Assembly: GCF_932276165.1 (NCBI RefSeq)
Contig: NC_064005.1
Span: 930,001 to 994,000 of the forward strand
Origin: Plutella xylostella
Taxonomy: Eukaryota > Arthropoda > Insecta > Lepidoptera > Plutellidae
Direction of reading: 5' to 3'
DNA length: 64,000 nucleotides
Made by a program: the position numbers and the translations under genes. The notes under the pieces are model-generated. The model saw nothing but the letters and a program-made list of their open reading frames with translations. It made no database searches and was not told the origin of the DNA. The first letter of the stretch is position 1. Each line of letters opens with the position of its first letter. Below are positions 32,501 to 42,848 of this stretch, piece after piece.

Positions 32501-35500
32501 TTATTTCTTTACTTTTACTTTTGCTTTTCTTTTTCTTAGGTGATTCTTCTGTTGTCTCTTCAGTTTCCGATTCTTGCTTCGATTTTTTATCTTTTTTCTT
32601 CTTACCTTCTTTGGGTTTTTCTGTTTCATCTTCACTATTTACTTTTTGTTTCTTTTTAGGTACTTCAGATTCATCTTTCTTTTTTCTTTTCTCTGTCACT
32701 TCACGCTTTTTCTGTAAAAATATTTTTACATTTACATAAATAGTCTTATATATTGTCTTGGAATTAATAAAACACAACTCATATTATTAATTTACTCACC
32801 GCTGGCCAAAACGGCGCTGTAGTGAGGCTGCCAGTCATTTTTTTGTTTTCAGGATCCACTTTCAATATTGTACATTTAACCTGAAAACAATACATTAGTT
32901 ACTAACGAAAAACTAAACCACTTTAGCAACAACCAGTATTATTAAGTTTCCTTATTTTTTTTTGCATGTTTTGTGTTGCCAATTTCTATCCATAAAAAGT
33001 AAGAGACTAAAGAGGCTGGTGTAAGTCCGGATATTTGGAAAGGCTCCTTTCGTGCAAGCCACGTGTGCCAGTTCATCAGTAGCAATCTAGCAATACACTT
33101 TTATACCTTGTCAACCGTCAATGTTAAAAATAGGCGTTATTTAGTTTCAAAAGGTATAACAGTATCTAGCTACTAATGAAGATGAGTGTACTCTGTACTC
33201 ATGTGTGTGAGTAGTCTGTACTCATGTGTGTGAGTGCTCTGTACTCACGATCTGCCCCTGGTGGAAGGCGGCGCGCAGGCTGGCGGCGTCGCGGGTCACG
33301 TACTGGCGAGGTATGAAGCAGGCCACGTGTGTGTGAGTACTCTGTACTCATGTGTGTGAGTGCTCTGTACTCACGATCTGTCCCTGGTGGAAGGCCGTGC
33401 GCAGGCTGGCGGGCTCGCGGGTCACGTACTGGCGAGGTATGTGTGAGTAGTCTGTACTCATGTGTGTGAGTGCTCTGTACTCACGATCTGCCCCTGGTGG
33501 AAGGCGGCGCGCAGGCTGGCGGCGTCGCGGGTCACGTACTGGCGCGGTATGAAGCAGCTGAAGCAGGCCACGTGTGTGTGAGTAGTCTGTACTCAAGTGT
33601 GTGAGTACTCTGTACTCATGTGTGTGAGTAGTCTGTACTCACGATCTGCCCCTGGTGGAAGGCGGCGCGCAGGCTGGCGGCGTCGCGCGTCACGTACTGG
33701 CGCGGTATGAAGCAGGACACGCCGCTGAAGAACGAGACTAGCACGTAGTCTTCCGCCGCGTGCTGAGGGAACGGAAACATTAACATTAGTAGTATTATTA
33801 TTATGAGAACTAATTAATAGTACAGCTACCGTACCACCTCCGACACATAAGCAATTAACAATCCATAAGCCAGCGTCTCTCGCCTGTCAGATAAACTTTA
33901 CGTCAGATTTAACAAGCGAGCGACACTGCTAAGAATTGTTAATTGCTTATGTACAGTGGTGTGAGAAGCACAGCAATTCCACGTTTCCAAATGAAATGAA
34001 AATTAAGAAGTCTTGACTCAGGATTTACAAACGATATCTCCATAATTCATGTCATCTCATTTCACGCACTTATATGACACACGGCCAGTAAACACGAGGG
34101 CTTCGAATAGTTTGAGGGAGTCAGCTATCAAACTTTGAAATAAAACCCTATAACCCTAGTAACCTATCTAAAATAAAAAAACCTTCAAAATCCATAGCAT
34201 CACATTTCACATACCTTAATCACTCCAGTATACGCCTTCCCCACTTCAGCCTGGTGGTAGCTGCTCAGAGCCTCTACCTCCGGGTCCAGGAGTGAGGGCT
34301 TCAGCGTGAGGATCAGGGAGTTGGAGTCCAGGTCCAGGGCTAGCACACGAGCTTTGATGGGGTGGCCCGGCTGTAGGGGAAAGGGGGTGTTATGTTATTG
34401 TATTCTACGAATTAACTTAGCCGTAAAAACTTTCGATGAGATCGTAGTTAGTGACTTGAGATGTAGAAATGAAAGGGTTCTTAGTATAGGTACGCATTAA
34501 GGGTATCAGATGTGGGCCTTTTTTTGTAAATTTTGGTAAGAGCAATGTTTTACAATACCCCAATCACCAGTGCTGTTGACTCAAGTTATGACATATTGGT
34601 CAGCGCCCCGTCGATAACGCTAGAAACTAATAAATCGCATACAAATTCCAGAAGATTTCCTATCGAATTCGTATCGACTTAAGTCGACAACAGTGGTGAT
34701 CGGCCCACAGGTAGCTTTTTATTTATAGTTTATTTTACCAAGTGCTTAACTTACTTTGTGCTTGAACTTGGGTCCAGCGGTTGGTTTTTTCGGGTCGATG
34801 TAGACTCCTGCGTCAGTGAGATGAGTCATTGGGACGAAGCCTGTGAACGTAAGAACATTAAATTTCATATACTAACTCATAAACGTCTAAATTTACATTA
34901 TACAATAGAAATAATGCAAATGGGTAAGTGGCAAAAATCACTTCGAATATATTCACACTATAGTGCCACAATCTTATCTGTTCCGGTGGTCGACTGTGGA
35001 ACTAACAACGTCATTGTGAAAAACAAGAGAAAATCCATTTGATTTGTCAATTTCTGCAAAGAGGCTGACGCTACATAATTTAATTTATTTTGTGGTTTTC
35101 TGGTTCAAATAATGCCAAAAGCGCTGAAAAGTGATGCAAGAAAAGTTATATTAGATGTATACGCTTTTATGCAAGAAGAAAAACGTAATAAGGCGCCTTT
35201 AATTCCGTTTGAAAAATTGGAAGAACGAGTTGCAGCGGCTACAGGTTAGTGTTGCCAAATATGACGAATAATTTTACCCATATCCCATATCCCATATACT
35301 TACTCACATGGAATTTTATCAATATATCCCTAGAGACCCGTGCCTCGGCAGTGGGGACGGGATGGGTCGTGATGAAAAGTATATTATAATCTTTATTTTT
35401 ATTTGATTACAGGTGTGAGTGACAGATTGGTTAGAAAAATAGTTAAAGAAATGAAACATGCTGAGGAGACAGGTGAAAATATTTCTACTCCCGGGAAGAA

Positions 35501-38500
35501 AAGAAACAGAACAAAAGGAAGGATTGAATTGTTTTTGTTACTTTATAAAGTGTTCATAAATAAATAAATAATAAATTTAAACTTGATCGTTTTTTTTAAG
35601 TCTATCTATCTCGTTATTCCCAAGACCCACAGACATAGTACGTACACCATTGTAATTTCGATGTAATCTCCTATTCATCAGAACTAATTCTATTTTTGTT
35701 CGCTTTGGACAAATTTTGCTTAGAAAACGCCCAATGTCCTTTGATATTTATATATCCTCTTTTGATATATACTCTTTCATTTACGATCGCCCCTTTATTT
35801 TTATTTATCTATACTTATGAATGTACCAAATTATAACAATAGGTAATAGCAGAAATGCATTGTCTTTTAAACCACAAATAGGCAAAATTTAATCGACGGC
35901 CACACTGGATTCGAATACAGCGATGCTGTCACCGGAACAGAAAAGATTGTGGCACTATACATGGATATTAAATAAGTCAACTTCTACTAAGGTGTAACAT
36001 CTGACAAAATTAAATTAGAATTATTTCAACATCTCATGTAATTGACAACATTTCAAATAAAATGCTCACCGATTTTATTTTATTTTCGACGAGATATCAC
36101 AAATTTAGATGACCCGTATTTTTTTATTTCTTAATATTTCTATGTTTTAATATATTTTTTGAATTTCAAAGTTCAAAATATTTATAATATGAGTGACGTC
36201 ACGTCGAGGCTTGGGATAAAAAATTTTTCGTTGCCTGCCTAACCTAAAAAAAAAAGTTGGATGACATTAACTTGACGTGAACAAGGACCAATCAACTTCA
36301 ACGTCAACTTTATTTTGTGGCAAGAACCAATCACGAACTTTCGTCATTGACAAGGACACATAAAAGTGACAGACATTTGAGTGATGTTTGTCATTGTCAT
36401 TGTCAAAGTGACAAAACATGTTTTTTTGTTGTTCATGTTTTAGAAGTAAAAGCGCGTTTAATTATTATGCCACATCGTGATATCACGAATGATAATTTAG
36501 ATTTTTATGTTTTTCTCTGAAATAAATCAATAGAAAAATGGGAAACATTTTTTTTTGTGAATATTAGAGCCATATCTCTAAATGGTTTTCGAATTTCAAC
36601 TGTATAAAATTTTGAAATGTTGTCAATTATGTCAACATCGCTTGTTGTATGACTATACTATTTACCCGCAATGCACTGGATTATTCTAAACACTTATAAT
36701 GATGCAACACTTACCAGTCAACTTGCCGACTTTCAGCGTGACCCCTCCATTTGTCTTCGCACTCTCGGTCGCCTCCACTATATCACCGACACTCAGTTGT
36801 CTCAACGTGAAGTACTTCTCATTGAGCGTTTTAGGGTCGTCGCTCACTGAGTAACGGTAGTCTGATAAGTTGTAGCAGAGCACGCGGACTCGGTGAGTGC
36901 TGCCTGGAAGAGAGATGGGAGAGTTAGTTGGTGGAGGTAGGTTGTTCCTGATTGTTCAGGCGCAATATTTGAAACTATGTACCACATTAATTTAGGAGAG
37001 ATAGAAAGTGAGGTATTTTCTGGTAAGTAATTGTTGGGGGATGATTCTCACCATCCCACTTACCTATTGCGAAATATATTTGATTATGTCTTCAGCTTCT
37101 ACGGCATGGCATTACTATCGCCATAGAAACAAACACTATATCGTGATTCAAGTTAAATACAGCGATGCGATTGGTTGGACGCGCATTAAACGACCTTATC
37201 TCCGTCAACAAAGAAGTCATGCTGCGGGGGCTGCATGGTTATTTACCCTTTGATAGCATTTGGCATTTATCTAGTCCGTGATCAGCTTTTAAAGTGTTAT
37301 AGTCCTCACCAATAGGGTAGCTCTTGGCAATGATCTCCTCGTCGCTCAGGTCGTCCACGGCTCGCACTCGCTTCACGCTCATAGTGCCCACCCCGTGTGT
37401 GCCTAGTTTGAACACTATCGAGCGACTCGTTATCTTTATCACCTGTGTGGGGATAGAGTTTTGTTAGTATTTTTGGGGAGTTTGCATGCTGTAAGGTTGA
37501 AATAACGGGTATTTTCTGAGCTGTTTTGTTCTTTGGTAGGTCGGTGACAAACACTAGAGCTAGATTATGAAATTGAAGAGGCATTGATGAAGAACAAAAT
37601 AAGTTTATCATATAAATTGCTACTTATGCACGATATTATTTGATTATTTATTACTTAGGACTCATTATGATTTTCATTTGCAAATATTTAAATTCGACGT
37701 TAAAAACTGGAGTATTTCTCAAGCTCCACAAAAGAACGAGAGCTGTCATTACATCAGTACGTTTAATACAACGAGTCGTGGATATCTGGGCTCCGAATTA
37801 CTTCGTGTTCCCTAAGTTATAGCTAAGCTGTAGTAACCATCCTCTACTAGACTATATACATACCAGTGCATCCTCCACCATATCTCCCTCCTTCAAGGTC
37901 TGCTCTTCCTCCAACGTGGTCGTTGTCTCGAAGATAGGCCGCAGCGTGAGGTAGGGCGCCTTGCGGGTAGGCATCTCGTATAGCAGGTGGGCTCGGACCT
38001 TCTGGCCTGAAAGGAGAGGTTAAGATAATAACTGCCATTGTTGTTTCAGGGTGTTAATACATACATTATTATAAATGTTGCAGTTAGAGAATGGTAACTT
38101 TGCAATGGATAAAAAAATATTTCAGTACTAGTGCTATACGTAAATTAATGAAGAAGCAATTAATAAGCCATAAAATTTTAGAGTCAGGAATTACTAGGAA
38201 TAATATTGTTACCCTAACGTCCCTAACAAACTTTGCTAGGTGTTGGCACTTTGTTTCGATTGTAAACTTAGCTATTTCGGACTCTAAGTTGGTGGTAAAC
38301 GACTATATTATCGTCGTCGATAACGAACCCATGTAGCGGCCGCAGCATGTGCCATATCATCTCTTGTCTCTGTCATTATTGTCTGTTATTTGCACATTGT
38401 TATTTTCTACATATATGCTGCAACTATCATCTGTTAAGATGCTGTGGCCACTGATGATGAACATAAGTAAGTAGTCGATGGTTGTGTTTACCTAGCGTGG

Positions 38501-41500
38501 GCTTCTTCCCCTTGCCGCGGTCGGCGTGCTGGCGCTGCACGTACGACGTGATGCCGTCGAAGATGTGGCCTTCGATGCCGTTCTCTAGCGCCTAAGGGAA
38601 ATAAAATAATTAGATCAGGATCACAATGTCACATAGGTAGGTATATTGTCGTTTTTGTAGAAGTCGTCTAAAAGCAAAAGATAGTAAAAAATTGTGTCGT
38701 TTCACTTGGAACAGGAACGTTATGCAGGCGGCTGAGAAAGGCCACTGCTTTACATAATTGACGTTAAAAAATATTCTTCAGTGTTTAATCATAATTCTTA
38801 ACGAAAATCTAGAAATAAACTACTATGTGCCTATTCCTAGGAGCCCTGAAAAACTCAGCCTTCCTCATCCACCCACTTCGAGCTATTTATGTAATCTCGT
38901 TGACCAAGATTTCCTACCTTATCAACAGTAAACTCTAAGCTAGCTCCTGGCGTGACCGCCGCCACCCCGCGCGCCGGCTTCCTGCGCAGCGGCGGCGCCA
39001 GCGCGGCGCCCTGGCTGCTGAGAGTCACCACCGTGTGTTCCGAGCCGGGGGTGACGGACTTGACTACACACCAGGTGAGGTAGCCAACGTCTGTAGAAGA
39101 AGTTGTAGGTTAGGAGGTTGTGCTGAAATTGTCAATTTCTTGGCAACGGGTACGTAGCAAGGCAATTCTGTTATTGATATGTATTTTTGTCTGTGTGAAA
39201 TATTAGGAGTTTTTTTTAGCTTGAATTCTGATTTACAGGATACACCACTTTTGCACTCAATGCCTCACGGTAGGTACTCTTTATTTATGCACCAAATTAC
39301 ACCTCCATATGGCGCGATACCACTAATTATTGATTAAGTCTGGTTCATCAACGGTCCATTATACCGGAAATAGGACGGTTCCGAATCCGAATCTGTCAAT
39401 TTAGTATCTGAGATTAAAAAACAGGGCCTGGATTCTCAACCACTCGCCTTTCGAGTCTGTTACAATTCATTGCAAAATGGTTACTATTTATAAGGCGTTA
39501 CGTCGCGCAACTGTCAGGCGACTTTAAAGACGGGTGGTCGAGCATTGCACTTTAGACTTAAAAAAAAATAACCCCTTACCAAGTTCGACATCCTCGCTGG
39601 CGTTCTTCTTAGGCAGGAAGGCCTTGGTGTTGGGCACGCCGAGGTCCAGCACGTAGCCGTGATCCTCCACCGAGGTTACTGCTGCTTGGAATATTGTGCC
39701 TGGAGGGGGGAGGATGGTAAGTAAAGTACATAATCTTGGCAACAAGCCACCTGTTCTCAAATGTTACATTCGTCCTACTGGTTACTCACGGCACAGGCTA
39801 GTGTGAGAACCACATCTACCATAGTTTTTAATCTGGTCCAAATAATTTATATCCACAACATTAATACTTGTGTGTAAATTTTGGTTAAATAATCATTTTT
39901 TCATTTTTCATTCAAGTATGTTAGCTGTTTTTGTTATTTTTATCTGACTTTTGTAATGCAAGGGTATCCCTGTTGTTTTAACAGAGTTACCCCTAAAGTT
40001 ACTTGAAAAAAACTTATACACAAATAAAGTATTTTAACAAAGGGGCCATCCATTAATCACGTGAGGCTCAAAGGGGGGGGAGGGGGTACTGAAAACCTCA
40101 CGAAACATCACGAGGGGGGAGGGGGGGTTCTCGTTAGACATCACGTGTATTAATTTTTTGTCAAAAATTAGGTATTTCTGAACCGATATTTTGGACGGCG
40201 CAAAAATTTTTACGATTTGTAGTATGACCTATATTTTTTCTAGTCAAAAATTGCCTTTACATAGACTTCCAAAAAAATACACGTGATCCAGGGGGGGGAG
40301 GGGGGGTTGATCCCAAACCTCACCAAATATCACCAGGGGGGAGGGGGGGGTCAAAAAATGACAAAAACGACCTCACGTGATTAATGGACGGCCCCAAAGG
40401 ATAACCTGCTACCTTTCTCAATCTCTGTATGCACCTTCCCCTGGTTCACATGCTGCGGCATGAGGCTCAGCATGAGGTTAGCGCGGTCCACCTCAAGCAC
40501 GCGCACCGCCACATACTGCCCGGGACGGAACATGTGCCGGAGCTCCTTGATGCTGTCCACCTGGGATAAGGAAGGGAGAGGATTTCACTTAAGTAAAAGG
40601 GGAAGTAATAAAAGCAAAAATACTAAAACAGTAATCTATCCTAACCAAAATTTCATCATATGTAGATGCAAAGTGTCATCATCAACCCATCAGGGTTGTT
40701 ATAGCTATAGGTGGTTCATCATCAAAACCTATAGTCTGACTATGGGTATTAGCCACACTTTTGGCTAATTCTGCCACTGACAGAGTCAGTTGTATCTGAT
40801 AAGTTAATCCTTTCCCCAAGGTGAAACACACTAAAGCAGCTCTACTGATTATCACCAACTGAAGATGATGAGAAAACAAATACAAGGAAGTTCTAAGTCA
40901 GTAATACATACCTGATCACCAACATAGGCCTCAAGCTGTTTGTTGTATGCATCACTGATGTGGCACGCCATGACGGTGCCCTGCATGCGGCACGGCAGCG
41001 ACACCTGCAGCCGCATCTCCAGCACCTGGCTCACGCGGCCCAGGATCTGGAGGCCTTCCTTCACTATCTGTGGAGGCGGTACATGTGTTATGTGTAGGTA
41101 ATTTGGGTAAAAGTATTTTTAATGAAAAATATATGCTTTATGTTTTTAGTTCCTTATAAAATTTTGGAATCAATTTCGGAGCAGTTTTGCTGATTTTCAT
41201 AGGTTGGATTGATTTTCATTTAATTAAATAAAATATTACTCAATGGAAAAGTATAAACTACTCCTGAACAACAATATGGATCTGAATCTCAGAATAAATC
41301 TGACTTACATGCAGTTCTGATAAGTGGTAATTTAAATTAGGTAAATGTAATAAGTATCTTGTTCAATGTTAAAAATATTCTGGTTTTTACCTGATAGCTG
41401 AGTCCAACTGCACAGTTTTTTGTGGAAACATCAAACTCTGAGATTTCATCTGATAAATAGCCGTCATCTCCTTCAGACTTCTTTTTCAACTTCTTCTTCT

Positions 41501-41677
41501 TCTTCTCTGTCCTTTCTAGAGTTCCTAGAAACTGAAAAGTTCATATTATTAGAAGATACAACTTAAAAGACATGCATTAAAGTTTTGAAATGTAAAACTT
41601 ACATTGCTGGTCTGTTTAAACTCCTTGAAAACTGGCTTTTTTCCACCACGCGGAAAGTATTCTTCAGTATCTGCCAT
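26600..41677 (-). CDS. PDCD11: Ribosome biogenesis factor RRP5/PDCD11 (S1 repeats plus HAT repeats)
   Basis: Twenty-one exons join in phase to 1263 codons: 41677-41603, 41531-41391, 41067-40912, 40560-40413, 39699-39580, 39090-38918, 38591-38492, 38006-37864, 37442-37310, 36903-36715, 34840-34755, 34370-34215, 33762-33643, 32880-32800, 32711-31656, 31311-31108, 29363-29235, 28875-28774, 28251-28101, 27157-26992, 26759-26600. Residues 1-607 hold a run of S1 RNA-binding folds. Residues 608-960 are a Lys/Glu-rich linker in one large exon. Residues about 975-1262 are HAT repeats (LHLQATEIEKARAV, FREEQEKLNVW, ALLNLENRFG). The protein binds pre-rRNA in the nucleolus and is needed for both subunits. 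It is shorter than human (about 1870 residues), with fewer S1 repeats. Two exons have extra copies in neighbouring introns. Confidence 0.93.
27564..27713 (-). pseudogene. Duplicate of RRP5 HAT exon 19
   Basis: This is a near copy of exon 28101-28251. It codes CFSRCGAAAYRAGLVDAARR where the exon has CFTRCGAAAYRAGLVDAARR, and it keeps the donor GAGC|GTTAGT with the same phase. At the other end the exon acceptor is gone, replaced by GGTTCGACCCCGCATGC. The reading frame is open through the copy. It is probably a dead exon, but a cryptic acceptor would give an extra or alternative repeat. Helitron-like DNA lies between the two copies. Confidence 0.8.
27762..27937 (+). mobile_element. Helitron-like fragment
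   Basis: Same sequence as the elements at 44472 and 44681 (TTTCACGCCAAAACTACTGA, GGATTTGAATGAAATTTGG, CACGGGAAAACTTTTTAA) with the end GCGGGAACAGCTAG. The 5' start is missing. A second decayed end (GCAGGAACAGCTAG) follows near 28050-28063. Confidence 0.65.
29575..30935. mobile_element. TIR element built from GTAAATCCTAAGATTTAC units
   Basis: Inverted ends GTTACTGTAAAAGCCCGAAC and the reverse complement bound 1361 bases in an RRP5 intron. Both flanks contain several copies of the self-complementary GTAAATCCTAAGATTTAC and of GGTAAAAGCCCGAAA. The AT-rich middle has no coding frame and hosts a 5S-derived SINE at 29803-30200. Confidence 0.65.
29803..30200 (+). repeat. 5S rRNA-derived SINE, best copy
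   Basis: The head resembles the 5S internal promoter: GATCACTGAGGTTTAGCAAC at 29847-29866 (A-box region) and TTGGATGGGTGACCG at 29892-29906 (C box). The body has GACGGCACGTTAAGCCGTGGG and AAGCTTGCTTGTGTTGGGG. It ends with the GGAAGGAGACCCGTGCC and GTGGGGACG tail and TGATGATGATAA. Pol III transcription from the 5S-type promoter is inferred. Confidence 0.75.
33247..33570 (-). repeat. Three extra partial copies of RRP5 exon 13 with splice donor
   Basis: Blocks at about 33247-33315, 33374-33440 and 33488-33565 copy the 3' half of exon 33762-33643 (minus-strand coding QYVTRDAASLRAAFHQGQI) together with its ATC|GTGAGT donor. They are separated by GTGTGTGAGTAGTCTGTACT-type spacers. None has an acceptor. 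Changes are few. Confidence 0.8.
33843..33955. mobile_element. Short inverted-repeat element
   Basis: CATAAGCAATTAACAAT near the left and AATTGTTAATTGCTTATG near the right pair as imperfect inverted ends of a small MITE in an RRP5 intron. Confidence 0.5.
34961..35957 (+). mobile_element. Tc1/IS630-like element carrying an HTH frame
   Basis: Inverted ends TAGTGCCACAATCTTATCTG and its near reverse complement are flanked by TA. The ends also resemble the MITE at 10741-11241. On the plus strand, exons 35112-35244 and 35413-35567 join in phase to 95 residues, starting MPKALKSD. They contain a helix-turn-helix-like stretch (RVAAATGVSDRLVRKIVKEM) and a basic end. This matches the N-terminal DNA-binding part of transposases whose catalytic end resembles 23406-23716. 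No DDE domain remains here. The intron holds a 5S-SINE scrap at 35328-35377. Confidence 0.65.
40042..40395. mobile_element. TIR element with long G runs
   Basis: Ends GGGGCCATCCATTAATCACG (continuing TGAGG) and the reverse complement CCTCACGTGATTAATGGACG. Four G-rich runs (GGGGGGGGAGGGGG type) occur inside, each after CCTCACGAAA- or CACCAAATATCACC-like sequence. No coding frame. It lies in an RRP5 intron. Confidence 0.7.
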
Positions 41678-42848
41678 TATGGGCTTATCTTGAAACAGCA
41701 AACGAGAGTATCACCTTAATACTTGAAATAAATGAATTTACAAACTTATATTTTGTTGTGATTGATTTGAACATGCATGACTTTTTAGGTTATAAAACGT
41801 TTTGTTTCTGCTTCACGTCTTGTGACAGCTGACGTTTATGATCTACAGTAGGTAAGTACCTACGCTACACTGCATAAGTAAAATGAACAGTGAGTGTGTA
41901 GCACAACGATTATTTTTCATATCACGGTAGTGTGGCCTCAGCATGAGACTACTAGAACTCGAATACTCAGACACAGGACACCGTGGCCGCCATCGGCCCG
42001 GCTGCACAGCGTTCTTGCTTTGTTCTTGTCCATCCCATACACCTCTCGATCAATACATTGTTCTTTCCACTACTCACTGAATGATGTACCTATACCTACC
42101 ATCGTCTTTAGATTTCTTACCTAGACTGCCTAGACTAAGTTGGTATTGATGAGACTGACACTTATCTCATTAATGCACCGATATTGCAGTCTACCACCAC
42201 CCCTTTTAGATCAATCACAAACAAAATCTACCAAAATGGTATTTTTTCTTTTAGTGGTCGATACTATTATGCTACCAAGTTATACAGTATTTTATGTGAC
42301 AGTAGATTCTAGCAGCTGATAATTATTATGAACTTTAAAACACGGATAATAAGGTTGAAACTAAGAAACCAATAGCAATATTAAACAGACTGATGATTGT
42401 ATCATTATTTGGTCGTACAGTTATTACATGTTATCAGCGAAATCGAAAGTGCCGGCCGCTCATTTATCATACGTAAATTGATAAAACTGATCACGTTTGC
42501 AAGATTATTGATATCCGGTGAGTGCATTCACATTATCACACACACTTCTTCCTATACCACTCAACGTGTGTTAAAGTTCAAGCTTTTGCAACTGTCTCGA
42601 CACAGGTGAGGTCTTTTCTACTTCGATTGAATAACAAGTGCATTTATAAACCAAGCGATCCATTAAAACTGTAGCAGTTCTTGTGAAGTTGTTCTACCGG
42701 TTAAACCTGTAATTTGGTTTAGTGCTGCATCATTGACCGCGGTTTTCCTTGAAGACGATATTGCACAGAATCTACTTTTATTTACTTACTGTTAATTATT
42801 TTTTAAAGTGTTGAGCTGTTAATTGAGCCAGTGTTTGTTTGTGCAGCA
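41678..42848. other. Divergent upstream region of RRP5 and the BLVRB-like gene
   Basis: No coding exon recognised. A GTGCAG just before the reductase ATG could be an acceptor for a 5' UTR intron; possible donors are CAGGTGAGG at about 42604. Confidence 0.4.

Noticed and set aside
31639..32739. Ser/Phe-rich plus-strand frames of 116 and 228 codons
   Set aside because: Antisense shadows of the large Lys/Glu-rich RRP5 exon, whose codon bias keeps the opposite strand open.
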